Positions 29,005 through 38,766 of a stretch of 64,000 bases of DNA are shown here, one piece after another (the stretch's first letter is position 1; every line of letters starts with the position of its first letter). Origin of the DNA: Shewanella baltica (GTDB lineage: Bacteria; Pseudomonadota; Gammaproteobacteria; Enterobacterales; Shewanellaceae); the NCBI RefSeq assembly GCF_900456975.1, contig NZ_UGYM01000002.1, positions 2,666,001 to 2,730,000 on the forward strand, written 5' to 3'. Below the pieces are notes generated by a model. The model was given only the letters and a program-made list of their open reading frames with translations. It was not told the DNA's origin and did not search any database. The translations under genes and the position numbers were made by a program.

Positions 29005-30669
29005 ATGTGTTCAATCTTTTCGATTTTAGATATCCAATCTGATGCCAAAGAACTGCGCCAAGTCGCGCTAGAAATGTCTAAGCTAATGCGCCACCGTGGC
29101 CCTGACTGGTCAGGTATTTATGCCAGTGATAAGGCAATTCTTGCCCACGAACGTTTAGCAATTGTTGACATTGAACACGGTGCTCAGCCACTGCTGACCG
29201 AAGATGGCAGCTTGATCCTCGCGGTCAACGGCGAAATCTATAACCACAAAGAATTGAAAGCCCAGCTAGGTGATAAGTACAGCTATCAAACCAACTCTGA
29301 CTGCGAAGTCATTCTGGCGCTGTATCAAGAATATGGTACTGACTTCCTTGATAAATTAAACGGTATCTTCGCCTTTGTGTTATATGACAAAGCCCAAGAT
29401 AGATACCTTATCGGCCGCGATCACATGGGTATCATCCCGCTATACACAGGCCGTGACGCTGCGGGTAACTTCTATGTTGCCTCTGAAATGAAAGCGCTGA
29501 TGCCAGTGTGTAAAACGGTAGAAGAGTTCTTACCGGGCCAGTATCTGTATTCAAAAGATGGTGAAGCCGTTAAATACTATAGCCGCGATTGGCAAAGCTA
29601 TGATGCGGTTAAAGATAACCCAGCCAGCCAAGAAGAATTACGTGATGCATTAGAAGCAGCGGTCAAACGCCAATTAATGTCAGACGTGCCCTATGGTGTG
29701 TTGCTATCAGGTGGCTTAGATTCATCGATCATTTCCGCCGTGACGCAAACCTTTGCTAAACGCCGCATTGAAGACGATGGCGAAACCAACGCTTGGTGGC
29801 CACAGTTGCATTCTTTTGCTGTCGGCCTTGAAGGTGCGCCAGATTTAATCGCCGCCAAAAAAGTCGCAGATGCCATTGGTACGATTCACCATGAGATCCA
29901 TTTCACCTTCCAAGAAGGCTTAGATGCGATTAAAGAAGTGATTTATCACTTAGAAACCTACGATGTCACCACCATACGTGCCGCGACACCTATGTATTTA
30001 ATGGCACGTAAAATCAAAGCCATGGGCATTAAGATGGTGTTATCGGGTGAAGGTGCTGACGAGCTATTTGGCGGCTATTTATACTTCCATAAAGCGCCAA
30101 ACGCACAGGCATTCCACGAGGAATTAGTCCGCAAACTCGATAAGCTGCATCTGTTCGATTGTCTGCGTGCCAACAAAGCCATGGCCGCTTGGGGATTAGA
30201 AGCCCGTGTGCCCTTCCTCGATAAAGAGTTTATGGATGTGGCGATGCGCATCAACCCTGAAGCGAAAATGTCTAAGGATGGTCGTATCGAGAAACACATT
30301 CTACGCCAAGCCTTTGAGCATAAATTGCCAAAAGAAGTGGCATGGCGTCAAAAGGAACAATTCAGTGACGGCGTAGGCTACTCTTGGATTGACGGTTTGA
30401 AAGAACAAGCGGCAGCGCGGGTGGATGATTTACAATTGGCAAACGCGAAATTCCGTTTCCCATACAACACGCCAGAAACCAAAGAAGCCTATTTCTATCG
30501 CTGCTTCTTTGAAGATCATTATCCACTGAGCGGCGCTGCAGAAACGGTTCCAGGCGGTAAATCCGTCGCCTGTTCAACGCCAGAAGCACTGGCTTGGGAC
30601 GAAAGCTTACGCGGCATTATCGACCCATCGGGCCGAGCAGTGCGCTCAGTACACACATCAAGTTATTAA
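29005..30669 (+). CDS. asnB: Asparagine synthetase B, glutamine-hydrolysing
   Basis: 554 aa, the length of E. coli AsnB. MCSIF puts the glutaminase nucleophile at Cys 2 after Met removal. The N-terminal domain has RHRGPDWSG and VNGEIYNH. The synthetase domain has the ATP loop LSGGLDSSII near 235 and LSGEGADELFGGY. It makes asparagine from aspartate, ATP and glutamine. Monocistronic, with a clear terminator at 30748. Confidence 0.97.
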   Translation: MCSIFSILDIQSDAKELRQVALEMSKLMRHRGPDWSGIYASDKAILAHERLAIVDIEHGAQPLLTEDGSLILAVNGEIYNHKELKAQLGDKYSYQTNSDCEVILALYQEYGTDFLDKLNGIFAFVLYDKAQDRYLIGRDHMGIIPLYTGRDAAGNFYVASEMKALMPVCKTVEEFLPGQYLYSKDGEAVKYYSRDWQSYDAVKDNPASQEELRDALEAAVKRQLMSDVPYGVLLSGGLDSSIISAVTQTFAKRRIEDDGETNAWWPQLHSFAVGLEGAPDLIAAKKVADAIGTIHHEIHFTFQEGLDAIKEVIYHLETYDVTTIRAATPMYLMARKIKAMGIKMVLSGEGADELFGGYLYFHKAPNAQAFHEELVRKLDKLHLFDCLRANKAMAAWGLEARVPFLDKEFMDVAMRINPEAKMSKDGRIEKHILRQAFEHKLPKEVAWRQKEQFSDGVGYSWIDGLKEQAAARVDDLQLANAKFRFPYNTPETKEAYFYRCFFEDHYPLSGAAETVPGGKSVACSTPEALAWDESLRGIIDPSGRAVRSVHTSSY

Positions 30670-30747
30670 TGGTCTAACGTTGATGAGCTAGATTAATCAT
30701 ATAAGTTAATTAACTAGATTGATGCACAGGTTAAGATAGCCAACCAC

Positions 30748-30771
30748 AAAGGCCACCCTAGGGTGGCTTTT
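30748..30771. terminator. Terminator after asnB
   Basis: Stem AAAGGCCACCC/GGGTGGC with a 2-nt loop followed by TTTT. It lies between asnB and the convergent patatin-like gene, so it may serve both. Confidence 0.75.
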
Positions 30772-30839
30772 GTATTTCGATGCAGTTTACTTTTATTGCT
30801 TACTCGTGCACAAAATTGTGTCTTAACTCTAGAATTAAA

Positions 30840-31913
30840 CTAGGCCGACAGCGCACTGAATGGCTTGATTTCAGAGTGAGCTTGAATGTGGGTTTGAGTG
30901 TGAGCGTTGGTTTGCACTTGAGTTTGAAAATGAACATTCATCTGCGTCAATGCCATCGGATCTTGGGTTAAAAACAGCTTTCCGGCACTCATGCCCGCAT
31001 GGTAATCATGGCGTAAATCGGCATCGGTGCTACCCAATAACTTACTCTGCAAATTTTCAGCGGCAAAAATCTGCACTATCTCCACATCCTCTGGCGGATT
31101 AGCCATAAAATCCAATTCATCCTGATAGGCTTGTTCGTGCTGCACTAAATAATCTATGGTTTTCGGGCAAAAACCAGAAACACAAATCCAAGATTTAAGT
31201 TTATGCACCCAAGCCGATTGCGCCTGAAAATCCTCACTCACAGTGCGGATCACCACAATTTTACGGGCACCACGACGATAGGCCTCACGCACAGGTAAAG
31301 GCGCTGCTAAGCCGCCGTAGAGATAAAAATCACTGTCGATAGCTGCGCTGTGATCAGAGGCACCGTTATTACAGGCCTTATCAGTCAGCCAAGGCGTGAG
31401 TTTTACTCCTTGTTTATACAAAAATGGCAATGCGCTGGAGGCTTTAAGCAATTCGCGCCATTGGCTTTTACTGCTTGGACTTAAAAAATATCCCTTGCGA
31501 TCACTGGCATTGGTAGTGGTGATCAGTAACTGCCGATGACCGAGTGAGGCCGTCGCCGCATTAAGATCTAATTTGAACATCCCTTGTCTAGTCTGCTCAA
31601 AATACCAATCTAAATCGACCACATTGCCGCCGACTAACCCCCGACCGAGTCGATAGAAACGTTTATGCCGCGATAAACCGCGGATCAAGCGTTTGGCATA
31701 ACCCTTTTGACGGGCCAAAAAACTGCTGAGATTCTGTGAGCCTGCAGAAGTACCAATAAATAAATCAAAGGGATCGAATCCGCCATCAAGCCAAGCATCA
31801 AGCACGCCTGCGGTGAAAATACCGCGCTGACCACCTCCTTCTGCAATCAAGGCCACCTGTGGGCTAGCATTAAATTGAGCATCTTGGGAGGCTAAATGGC
31901 TGACGGCGTGCAT
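30840..31913 (-). CDS. Patatin-like phospholipase (YjjU type) with altered active-site motif
   Basis: 357 aa. The oxyanion motif EGGGQRG and the nucleophile motif GTSAGS (Ser 56) are intact, and the middle region (SSALPFLYKQGVKL, REAYRRGARKIVVIRT) resembles E. coli YjjU. The usual D-G-G/A motif that supplies the catalytic Asp reads YGG here, with Tyr at 199 (TAC at 31319-31317). If that is the catalytic position, activity may be lost or altered. The C-terminal ~30 residues are a Gln/Thr/His-rich tail. It is convergent with asnB. Confidence 0.82.
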   Translation of the reverse strand: MHAVSHLASQDAQFNASPQVALIAEGGGQRGIFTAGVLDAWLDGGFDPFDLFIGTSAGSQNLSSFLARQKGYAKRLIRGLSRHKRFYRLGRGLVGGNVVDLDWYFEQTRQGMFKLDLNAATASLGHRQLLITTTNASDRKGYFLSPSSKSQWRELLKASSALPFLYKQGVKLTPWLTDKACNNGASDHSAAIDSDFYLYGGLAAPLPVREAYRRGARKIVVIRTVSEDFQAQSAWVHKLKSWICVSGFCPKTIDYLVQHEQAYQDELDFMANPPEDVEIVQIFAAENLQSKLLGSTDADLRHDYHAGMSAGKLFLTQDPMALTQMNVHFQTQVQTNAHTQTHIQAHSEIKPFSALSA

Positions 31914-32148
31914 AGGGAAACCTTATCGAATAATTCATATAAGGCGAGTCTAAACAAGCTGGATGAGAAAGGATAACGGATAGAAGCTATCATCTTAATA
32001 GGAAAATACTATTGAGATAGTGTGCAAGCATTAGCCGGTGATGATAACGACAGCAAATACTGGCAGAAATAAAGGCGGTGATGAGCAAGGTTAGGCAGGT
32101 TAGCTTGTTCGTCATCCTTAACGAACAAGCTATTTTCACATCAATGCA

Positions 32149-34371
32149 TTAAAACTTATGACTCAGTTCAAGCGTGATATTACGCGGCTCACCAGGGAAA
32201 TGGCCATTACGCTCGCTAAAACCACTGACGGCATATTCTTTATCGAAGATATTTTTAAGATTTAAGCGAACTTGAGTTTGATCCCACTGGGTCGTCCAGC
32301 TCATATCAAAAATGGTATGGGGCTTCACCGTTTGGCCATCGAGGCTAAACTGTTCACCCACGTAATCCATGCCAAAAGCAATCGCCGAATCGAGTACATT
32401 GATATCGTAACGGGTCCATATCCCTGCTTGATGGCGCGGCGCATTGGCAAAGTGCTTACTATCAAACGTATTAGTTAAACTGTCGTTCGTTACCCCTTTA
32501 ACCACTTCGGTCTCGTTATAGGCATAGTTTGCCGTGACAGTCAGGTTATCGGTTAAATCCCCCACCAACGTCCATTCAACCCCTTGGCTACGCACTTCCC
32601 CTATATTGAACATTGCGGGAATACTCTCGTCATCACCAGTGTATAAAGGATTTGACTGAGCAACATTTTGTTTTTCAATTTGATACACCGCGAGCGTGGT
32701 CATAAACTGGCCATCAAGCCAATCATTTTTCATCCCAAGTTCAACTTGTTTACCCGTTTCAGGATCAAAAAATCCGTGAATTTTAATACTCTCTTGATTA
32801 GATAGTGATGCAGGTTTAAAGCTTTCTGAGTAATTCAAATAAAAGGACATTGAATCGATTGGACGATAATTAAGCCCAGCTCTTGGCGTTATCGCGTTAT
32901 CGCTGAAGGAAAAACCGGTCTTTTTATCATAGTCATCAAACTGGCTGAAACGCAGACCAGCAATCAATGACCACTGTTCATTAAAGTGCAAGTGTTCCTG
33001 CACATACACGCCATAGCGATTAGCGCGGGTGCCATCGGTATCTTTGTCTTGCAGCGTGTAAGTACTAGGGTCAGTTTCACCATAATTAAGGTCAAAAATA
33101 TTCAGGTTGCCAACACCTGTTTTATCCGTCGCCAACTTGTAGCTATATTCGGTTTCAACATAGTGATAATCGCCGCCGAACAAGAACTCATGTTCAAAAC
33201 CTAAGGCATCGAATGCATAAACAAAATCATTGGTTAAACTGATTTCATCGTTGGCACGAGCTTGCACTCGGTATTCACGCTTAATGGCGCCATCACCCAT
33301 AATGGGCTTTTTATTGGCATCTAAGGTCGCCCAACCTCTCGATTCATGATATTGCTGCGTGGAATCATTATTCAGATAACGGATCTGAGTCTTGACCGAG
33401 AAATTATCGGTGAATTGATGATCGAGAATCGATTGCAGCACCAGTGCATCCATCTTCTGGAAGTCACTCTTCTCATTGGCATTATAGGATGGCGCAACAA
33501 GGAAGTTACCGTCATTATCGACAGGCACGCCGCGCAGCCGATTGCCGCCTAAATCCTGCTTAATAACATCGAAGGTCGTGGTGAGCTTAGTATCATCACT
33601 GATTTCGTAGAGTAACCCACCCGCCACTTCGGCATTTTGGCTATCGGCATTATTGCGAAAGCTATCTTCCTGCTGATAATATGCGCCAAAGCGATAGGCG
33701 AGATTTTGGGTTAAGCCGCCGGTCAAATCCAGCGAGCCACCCATCATATCCTCGCTGCCAGTGCTCAATGTCAGCTCTTTACTCTCAACAAAAGTTGGTT
33801 TTTTAGTGACATAGTTGATCATGCCGCCGGGTTCACCGCCGCCATAGAGTGCCGATGCAGGGCCTTTTAACACTTCAACCCGCTGCACATTAAACAGTTG
33901 CGGCACAGAAAACCCCGAATAGGGATCGCCCCTTACCCCATCATAAAAGACGTTGGCATCGTCACGGAAACCGCGAAAGGTTACGCCCGAATAACTAAAC
34001 TCACTCACGCCCGCGATTGAGCGATATAAATCGGTAATATTGCGCGCCGCTTGGTCAACAATTAACTGCTCAGTCAGCACTTGCACCGACTGCGGCAATT
34101 CCATCACATTAATCGCCGTCTTAGTGCCAACCGTTGTTTCTTTATCGACGTACATTTGCATCGCGCGGCCATGAACGGCAATTCGCTCAGGTGCAGCCAA
34201 TTTAACTTGCTCATAGGCTGCAGGCTCAGTCGATGCAGGACTTGCAACGGGTGAGCTTGTAGACAAGGTCTGCTGTGGAGCCTCTTTATCGAGTTGGGTT
34301 TCAGCGGCGAATGCCGACTGATGTTGAGCGAGTGCAAGTGCAATTAATGAGTAGGCGAAACGAGTCTTCAC
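32149..34371 (-). CDS. TonB-dependent siderophore receptor
   Basis: 740 aa outer-membrane ferrisiderophore receptor. I use the GTG at 34371, 6 nt after GGGGA, giving a clean signal peptide (MKTRFAYSLIALALA, cleavage at SAFA|AET). An ATG at 34395 and a TTG at 34434 are longer options. The plug domain has TAINVMELPQSVQVLTEQL, LYRSIAGV and GPASALYGGGEPGG, and the protein ends in the barrel strand ITLELSHKF with terminal Phe. A Fur-type site over the promoter indicates iron repression. Which siderophore it binds is not evident. Confidence 0.9.
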   Translation of the reverse strand: MKTRFAYSLIALALAQHQSAFAAETQLDKEAPQQTLSTSSPVASPASTEPAAYEQVKLAAPERIAVHGRAMQMYVDKETTVGTKTAINVMELPQSVQVLTEQLIVDQAARNITDLYRSIAGVSEFSYSGVTFRGFRDDANVFYDGVRGDPYSGFSVPQLFNVQRVEVLKGPASALYGGGEPGGMINYVTKKPTFVESKELTLSTGSEDMMGGSLDLTGGLTQNLAYRFGAYYQQEDSFRNNADSQNAEVAGGLLYEISDDTKLTTTFDVIKQDLGGNRLRGVPVDNDGNFLVAPSYNANEKSDFQKMDALVLQSILDHQFTDNFSVKTQIRYLNNDSTQQYHESRGWATLDANKKPIMGDGAIKREYRVQARANDEISLTNDFVYAFDALGFEHEFLFGGDYHYVETEYSYKLATDKTGVGNLNIFDLNYGETDPSTYTLQDKDTDGTRANRYGVYVQEHLHFNEQWSLIAGLRFSQFDDYDKKTGFSFSDNAITPRAGLNYRPIDSMSFYLNYSESFKPASLSNQESIKIHGFFDPETGKQVELGMKNDWLDGQFMTTLAVYQIEKQNVAQSNPLYTGDDESIPAMFNIGEVRSQGVEWTLVGDLTDNLTVTANYAYNETEVVKGVTNDSLTNTFDSKHFANAPRHQAGIWTRYDINVLDSAIAFGMDYVGEQFSLDGQTVKPHTIFDMSWTTQWDQTQVRLNLKNIFDKEYAVSGFSERNGHFPGEPRNITLELSHKF

Positions 34372-34448
34372 AGAATGTCCCCAGCGCGAGCGCATAAAAA
34401 TGGCATAAACCAAAGGGTTTACAAATGTATTCAAACAAATTGGCCGTC

Positions 34449-34490
34449 ATTATAAAGAATGATTTACGAATAACAACGATTATCATTTGA
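34449..34490 (-). promoter_or_regulatory. Promoter with overlapping Fur-like box
   Basis: On the minus strand TTGTTA (-35, 34476-34471), a 16-bp spacer and TATAAT (-10, 34454-34449). The 19-bp stretch 34490-34472 matches the Fur consensus GATAATGATAATCATTATC at about 13 of 19 positions, with the core AATGATAATC exact. It covers the -35, the usual position for Fur repression. Confidence 0.7.
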
Positions 34491-34705
34491 ATTTACATAA
34501 ATGTGAAATCTGTTAGGTAAATAGCTAGCGTCAGCTCACATAACCCTTGTTGTGTTTGGTTATGACTAAAACGAAAAGAGCGTCAGTCGCACGGACCTTT
34601 GATAGAAGTTTTAATGTGGGATAAGCAAAAGACTCACAGTATCGAGCTCAATATTGGCGTGGAACCGAAGAATGAAAACAAGTTAAAGATTTAAACCATA
34701 CAAAA

Positions 34706-34736
34706 ATAAAAACCAGCGACAGTGCGCTGGTTTTTG
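34706..34736 (-). terminator. Terminator after the acyl-CoA dehydrogenase gene
   Basis: Stem AAACCAGCG/CGCTGGTTT with T-rich sequence on the minus strand after the hairpin, 56 bp beyond the stop at 34792. Confidence 0.75.
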
Positions 34737-34791
34737 GCGGCTCTTGAGCTGTTCTTAAGCAAGGACTTAACTCAGCCGATAAGGTGAATGC

Positions 34792-36582
34792 TTAAAAGAT
34801 AGCTTCATCCAATTGCGTGAGCATTTCACTCGCCTGCTCGATTTGCTTACGCAGACTGCGACCTTGCACAGCCCAGTAAGCCATATAAAAATCGGCAGTT
34901 TTCAATTTAGCTTGGTAAAATGCGGTTTCTTCAGTGCCCTGCTCCAGCGCCGCTAATGCCACCGCGGCACTTCTGGCCCACATCCACGCCAGTGCCGTCA
35001 CCCCAAATAACTCCAAATAAGCCATTGAGGCTGCGCCAATAATGTCTGGATTGGTCGCAGCATGGGTCGCTAAATAACCACTGGCCTTTTGCAAATCACC
35101 CGCACAATCCATTAAGCCACTCACGTAAGGTTGCATCGACGCATTCGTACTATGCGACTTAATGAACTCAGTCACTAAAGCCGACCATTGCTGCATCGCC
35201 GCACCGCGGTCGCTAAGCAACTTACGCCCCACTAAATCCAGCGCCTGAATGCCGTTAGTGCCTTCATAAATCAGCGCAATACGGCTATCACGCACAAATT
35301 GCTCCATCCCCCACTCATGAATATAACCATGTCCACCAAATACTTGTTGCGCATCGACACAGGCATTAAAACCACGGTTAGTGATAAAGCCTTTCACAAC
35401 GGGCGTGAACAGGGCCGCTAACTGGGATGCCGCTTTTGCTTTGGCGGGATCGGTATGGCGCTCAGCTTCATCGAGCCACAAAGCTTGTTGTCCAACTAAG
35501 GCTCTTGCGCCTTCATTAAAGGCTTTTTGCGACAGCAACATGCGGCGCACATCGCCGTGAACCAAAATCGGATCGGCGGCTTTTTCGGGTGCTTTGGCAC
35601 CGCTTAAGGCGCGGCTCTGTAATCTGTCTTTGGCATAGGCCAGCGCATTTTGATAGGCAATCTCAGAGACACCCAGCCCTTGCACGCCAACGCCTAAACG
35701 CGCTTGGTTCATCATAGTAAACATGGCGCGCAGTCCTTGGTGCGGCTCGCCAACAAGCTCGCCCAATGCAGCTTCAAACACCATCACACAGGTGGAGTTA
35801 CCGTGAATGCCCATCTTATGCTCAAGACCGCTGGCATATAAAGTGTTCGGCGCGCCTAAGCTACCGTCGCTATTCACTAATACTTTAGGCACGGCGAATA
35901 GAGATATTCCCTTCACGCCTTCGGGCGCATCCGGCAAGCGGGCTAATACGAGATGCACTATGTTGTCGGTGAGTTGGTGATCGCCTGAGGAGATAAAAAT
36001 CTTTTCACCGGTAATAGCAAAAACGCCTTCAGAGACCGGCACGGCTTTGGTGCGTAATAAGGCTAAGTCAGTACCTGCGTGAGACTCGGTCAAATTCATT
36101 GTCCCAGTCCATTCACCGCTAACTAATTTACTCAAATATTTTTGCTTAAGTGCATCACTGCCGTGGGCATGAATGGCAGCATAAGCGCCATGGGTCAACC
36201 CCGGGTACATAGCAAAAGCCATGTTAGTGGCCGTTTGTATCTCAGTCGCAAAAATCCCCACGACTTCGGGTAGACCTTGGCCGCCATATTCAGGATCGCA
36301 GGTCAGCGTTGGCCAGCCATTATCAACAAACTGCTGATAGGCATTATCAAATCCTTCGGGGGTAATCACCTTGCCATCTACCAACTTACAGCCTTGCAGA
36401 TCGCCGACACTATTGAGCGGCAGCATGACTTCAGTACTAAAGTCAGCCATACCTTGCAGGATCGCATCAACAAGATCTGGATCGATTTCATCGAACCCCT
36501 TGAGAGCATCTTGCTGATAAATATGTAACATTTCATTGAGGATAAATTGATAGTCGCGCAGCGGCGCTTGATAGACTGGCAT
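34792..36582 (-). CDS. Acyl-CoA dehydrogenase with C-terminal extension
   Basis: 596 aa from the ATG at 36582, which has a strong AAGGGAAG ribosome site. An ATG at 36747 would add 55 residues not typical of the family. It has the acyl-CoA dehydrogenase N, middle (NLTESHAGTDLA, GEKIFISSGDH) and C domains, and the catalytic Glu in IYEGTNGIQ. The extra C-terminal domain (~470-596) is typical of the long FAD-linked family that includes DmdC and fadE-like enzymes. It oxidises an acyl-CoA substrate in beta-oxidation or related catabolism; the chain specificity is unknown. Confidence 0.9.
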   Translation of the reverse strand: MPVYQAPLRDYQFILNEMLHIYQQDALKGFDEIDPDLVDAILQGMADFSTEVMLPLNSVGDLQGCKLVDGKVITPEGFDNAYQQFVDNGWPTLTCDPEYGGQGLPEVVGIFATEIQTATNMAFAMYPGLTHGAYAAIHAHGSDALKQKYLSKLVSGEWTGTMNLTESHAGTDLALLRTKAVPVSEGVFAITGEKIFISSGDHQLTDNIVHLVLARLPDAPEGVKGISLFAVPKVLVNSDGSLGAPNTLYASGLEHKMGIHGNSTCVMVFEAALGELVGEPHQGLRAMFTMMNQARLGVGVQGLGVSEIAYQNALAYAKDRLQSRALSGAKAPEKAADPILVHGDVRRMLLSQKAFNEGARALVGQQALWLDEAERHTDPAKAKAASQLAALFTPVVKGFITNRGFNACVDAQQVFGGHGYIHEWGMEQFVRDSRIALIYEGTNGIQALDLVGRKLLSDRGAAMQQWSALVTEFIKSHSTNASMQPYVSGLMDCAGDLQKASGYLATHAATNPDIIGAASMAYLELFGVTALAWMWARSAAVALAALEQGTEETAFYQAKLKTADFYMAYWAVQGRSLRKQIEQASEMLTQLDEAIF

Positions 36583-36828
36583 AATCGCTTCCCTTTTCTT
36601 GTTAGACTGCAACTCAACTAAGTGATCTGACCACTTTGGTGCTCTGACCACTTTAGCTAAATTTGCCGAAAAAGAAAGCACCCCAACGGCCAGCAAAGAC
36701 TTTTGTTTACACAAACGAACAGCGAAACCGTAAATTGATCGCAACAAAGCCTTATGTTATCGCGGAAAACTTTGTAAGCTAACTGCCTGTTTTTCTGATA
36801 TGCCAGCAGAGTTAAGGATATTGCTACT

Positions 36829-37677
36829 ATGGGTTCTGTCACTACTAAAAAGCACGCCAACGGGCTCGATTATGTCGAAGTGAATACGGCGTTATGTCAG
36901 GCAAGAATTTTTTTGCAGGGCGCGCAAATAGACTATTTTCAACCCGTAGGAAAACCACCTTTGCTTTGGGTTTCATCGGCGGACGATTATCAACCCGGTA
37001 ATGGGATCCGTGGCGGTGTGCCCGTATGCTGGCCTTGGTTTGGCATGAGTAGTGAAGCGAACTTCCCCCAACACGGTTTTGCCCGTACCCGCATTTGGGC
37101 GCTGGAATCGGTAGAAATGCGTAATCAGTTAGTGGATTTACGTTTTAGCTTAAAGATCAGTGAGCAAGATAAAATTTATTGGCCGCATAACACTCAGGTC
37201 AGCGTGTTATTCACCCTAGGCGACACCCTGAGCATCAGTCTTGTGAATACCAACTTAGGCGATGAAATCTTGACGCTGACCCAAGCGCTGCACAGCTATT
37301 TCCCGATTGAGGATATCCACCAACTCAAAGCCAGCGGTTTTAGTGGCTCAAAATACATCGAATTTGCCGAGGGGCCTTATCCGCAAACCACGGATGAAGT
37401 GCTGTTTGATCGCGAGACAGATCGTGTCTATACCGATCTCGGCCCAGTGCAATTATTGCATACGCCGCAGGGGATAATCGAAGTCAGCCGTGAAAACAGC
37501 CAATCAGCGGTATTATGGAATCCATGGATTGAAAAGTCACAACGCCTTGGCCGGTTTAATCCAGAAGATTATCTGACCATGGTCTGTCTAGAAGCGGCCA
37601 ATGTTTTAGAAGATAAAGTCGTGCTTGCCCCAGGTGAAACCCACAATTTAGTGACTCATATTCGCTGGAAAGACTAG
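36829..37677 (+). CDS. yeaD: D-hexose-6-phosphate mutarotase
   Basis: 282 aa aldose-1-epimerase-like beta-sandwich protein. Family segments include FQPVGKPPLLWVSS, RGGVPVCWPWFG and HGFARTR with the conserved His, LHSYF, and VLWNPWIEKS near the C-terminus. It interconverts the alpha and beta anomers of glucose-6-phosphate. The stop codon TAG uses TA from the host and G from the first base of the adjacent insertion sequence; without the insertion the codon would be TAA. Confidence 0.92.
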   Translation: MGSVTTKKHANGLDYVEVNTALCQARIFLQGAQIDYFQPVGKPPLLWVSSADDYQPGNGIRGGVPVCWPWFGMSSEANFPQHGFARTRIWALESVEMRNQLVDLRFSLKISEQDKIYWPHNTQVSVLFTLGDTLSISLVNTNLGDEILTLTQALHSYFPIEDIHQLKASGFSGSKYIEFAEGPYPQTTDEVLFDRETDRVYTDLGPVQLLHTPQGIIEVSRENSQSAVLWNPWIEKSQRLGRFNPEDYLTMVCLEAANVLEDKVVLAPGETHNLVTHIRWKD

Positions 37678-38555
37678 GGTCTGTTGATCTTTCGAGAGTG
37701 ATTTTTAGACAGCATGGCAAGACGTTATAATTTGCTTCGCCAAAAGTAACCATAACCTCAAGCCATGCCAAGACTTATGCTAACCGATGCACGCTGGGAA
37801 AAGCTATTTCATTTAATGAAAAGCACAGGCCGTGTTTATGACAAACCTGAACATAGACAAACATTCGAAGGTATTCTTTACCGGCTTAGAACAGGTATCC
37901 CTTGGCGAGATTTACCTAAAGAGTTCGGTCATTGGAGCACGGTCTTTAGACGGTTTCATTTATGGTCTAAGAAAGGCGTTCTAGCACATTTATTCAAGGC
38001 CTTAGCCAACCTTGCTGATATAGAATGGGTCTTTATTGATGGCTCGATAGTGCGGGCTCACCAGCACAGTGCAGGTGCAGCGACGCTAAATAATGAGAGT
38101 ATTGGTAAAAGTCGAGGCGGTAATTCAACCAAAATTCACTTAGCCGTCGACAGCGGAGGATTACCGATTTATTTCGAATTATCAGAAGGCCAAAAACACG
38201 ATATTACACACGCCCCCAGCTTAATTGAACACCTGAAGCAGGTTGATACCGTCATTGCAGATAAAGGTTATGACAGCGATGCATTTCGTGAACTTATCGC
38301 AAATAAAGGCGGGAAATCTGTTATTCCAAGGCGCCGCTATAAGAATACACCTCAAGAAAGAGTCGATTGGTGCTTATATCGGTATCGACATTTAGTGGAG
38401 AATGCTTTTGGAAGAATTAAACATTATCGAGCAATATCAACAAGGTATGACAAGCTAGCAAGAAATTACGCCAGTATGGTGTCACTGGCGTTTATGTTAA
38501 TGTGGCTGCCGATGTATTGCTGAACACCATTTGTACAGCAAAGATCAACAGACCC
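37677..38555 (+). mobile_element. Complete IS5-family insertion sequence, 879 bp
   Basis: Perfect 16-bp terminal inverted repeats GGGTCTGTTGATCTTT (37677-37692) and AAAGATCAACAGACCC (38540-38555). A 2-bp TA duplication flanks the element (37675-37676 and 38556-38557). One intact transposase gene fills it. The element looks recent and potentially active. No base of yeaD coding sequence is lost. Confidence 0.93.
37765..38523 (+). CDS. IS5-family transposase
   Basis: 252 aa in a single frame. An N-terminal helical DNA-binding region (YRLRTGIPWRDLP, FGHWSTVFRRFHLW) precedes the catalytic residues: the first Asp in VFIDGSIVRAHQ, the second in VIADKGYDSDAF and the Glu in HLVENAFGRIKHYR. It carries out cut-and-paste or copy-type transposition of the surrounding element. 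There is no frameshift, unlike IS5-group elements that split the gene in two. Confidence 0.93.
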   Translation: MPRLMLTDARWEKLFHLMKSTGRVYDKPEHRQTFEGILYRLRTGIPWRDLPKEFGHWSTVFRRFHLWSKKGVLAHLFKALANLADIEWVFIDGSIVRAHQHSAGAATLNNESIGKSRGGNSTKIHLAVDSGGLPIYFELSEGQKHDITHAPSLIEHLKQVDTVIADKGYDSDAFRELIANKGGKSVIPRRRYKNTPQERVDWCLYRYRHLVENAFGRIKHYRAISTRYDKLARNYASMVSLAFMLMWLPMYC

Positions 38556-38647
38556 TAACGATTTAATATCTTATTTCTTAAAATCTGGAGCTTAAAATCG
38601 AGAGCTTAATATCTAGTTCTAAATCCTAGTCAAAAAACTATACAAAC

Positions 38648-38695
38648 AAAAATGCCCAGTCCGATTTGCCAACGCAATCGGGACAGGGCATTTTT
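38648..38695 (-). terminator. Terminator after the hydroxyacid dehydrogenase gene
   Basis: Long imperfect hairpin with outer arms AAAAATGCCC/GGGCATTTTT and inner arms CCGATT/AATCGG. The T tract on the minus strand suits the leftward gene ending at 38767. Confidence 0.8.
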
Positions 38696-38766
38696 ATCAG
38701 TGCAAAACCTGAGTGTTTATCACTCCGAGACCTAATTTTTTATAACGATAAAACTTAAGGTAAAAC

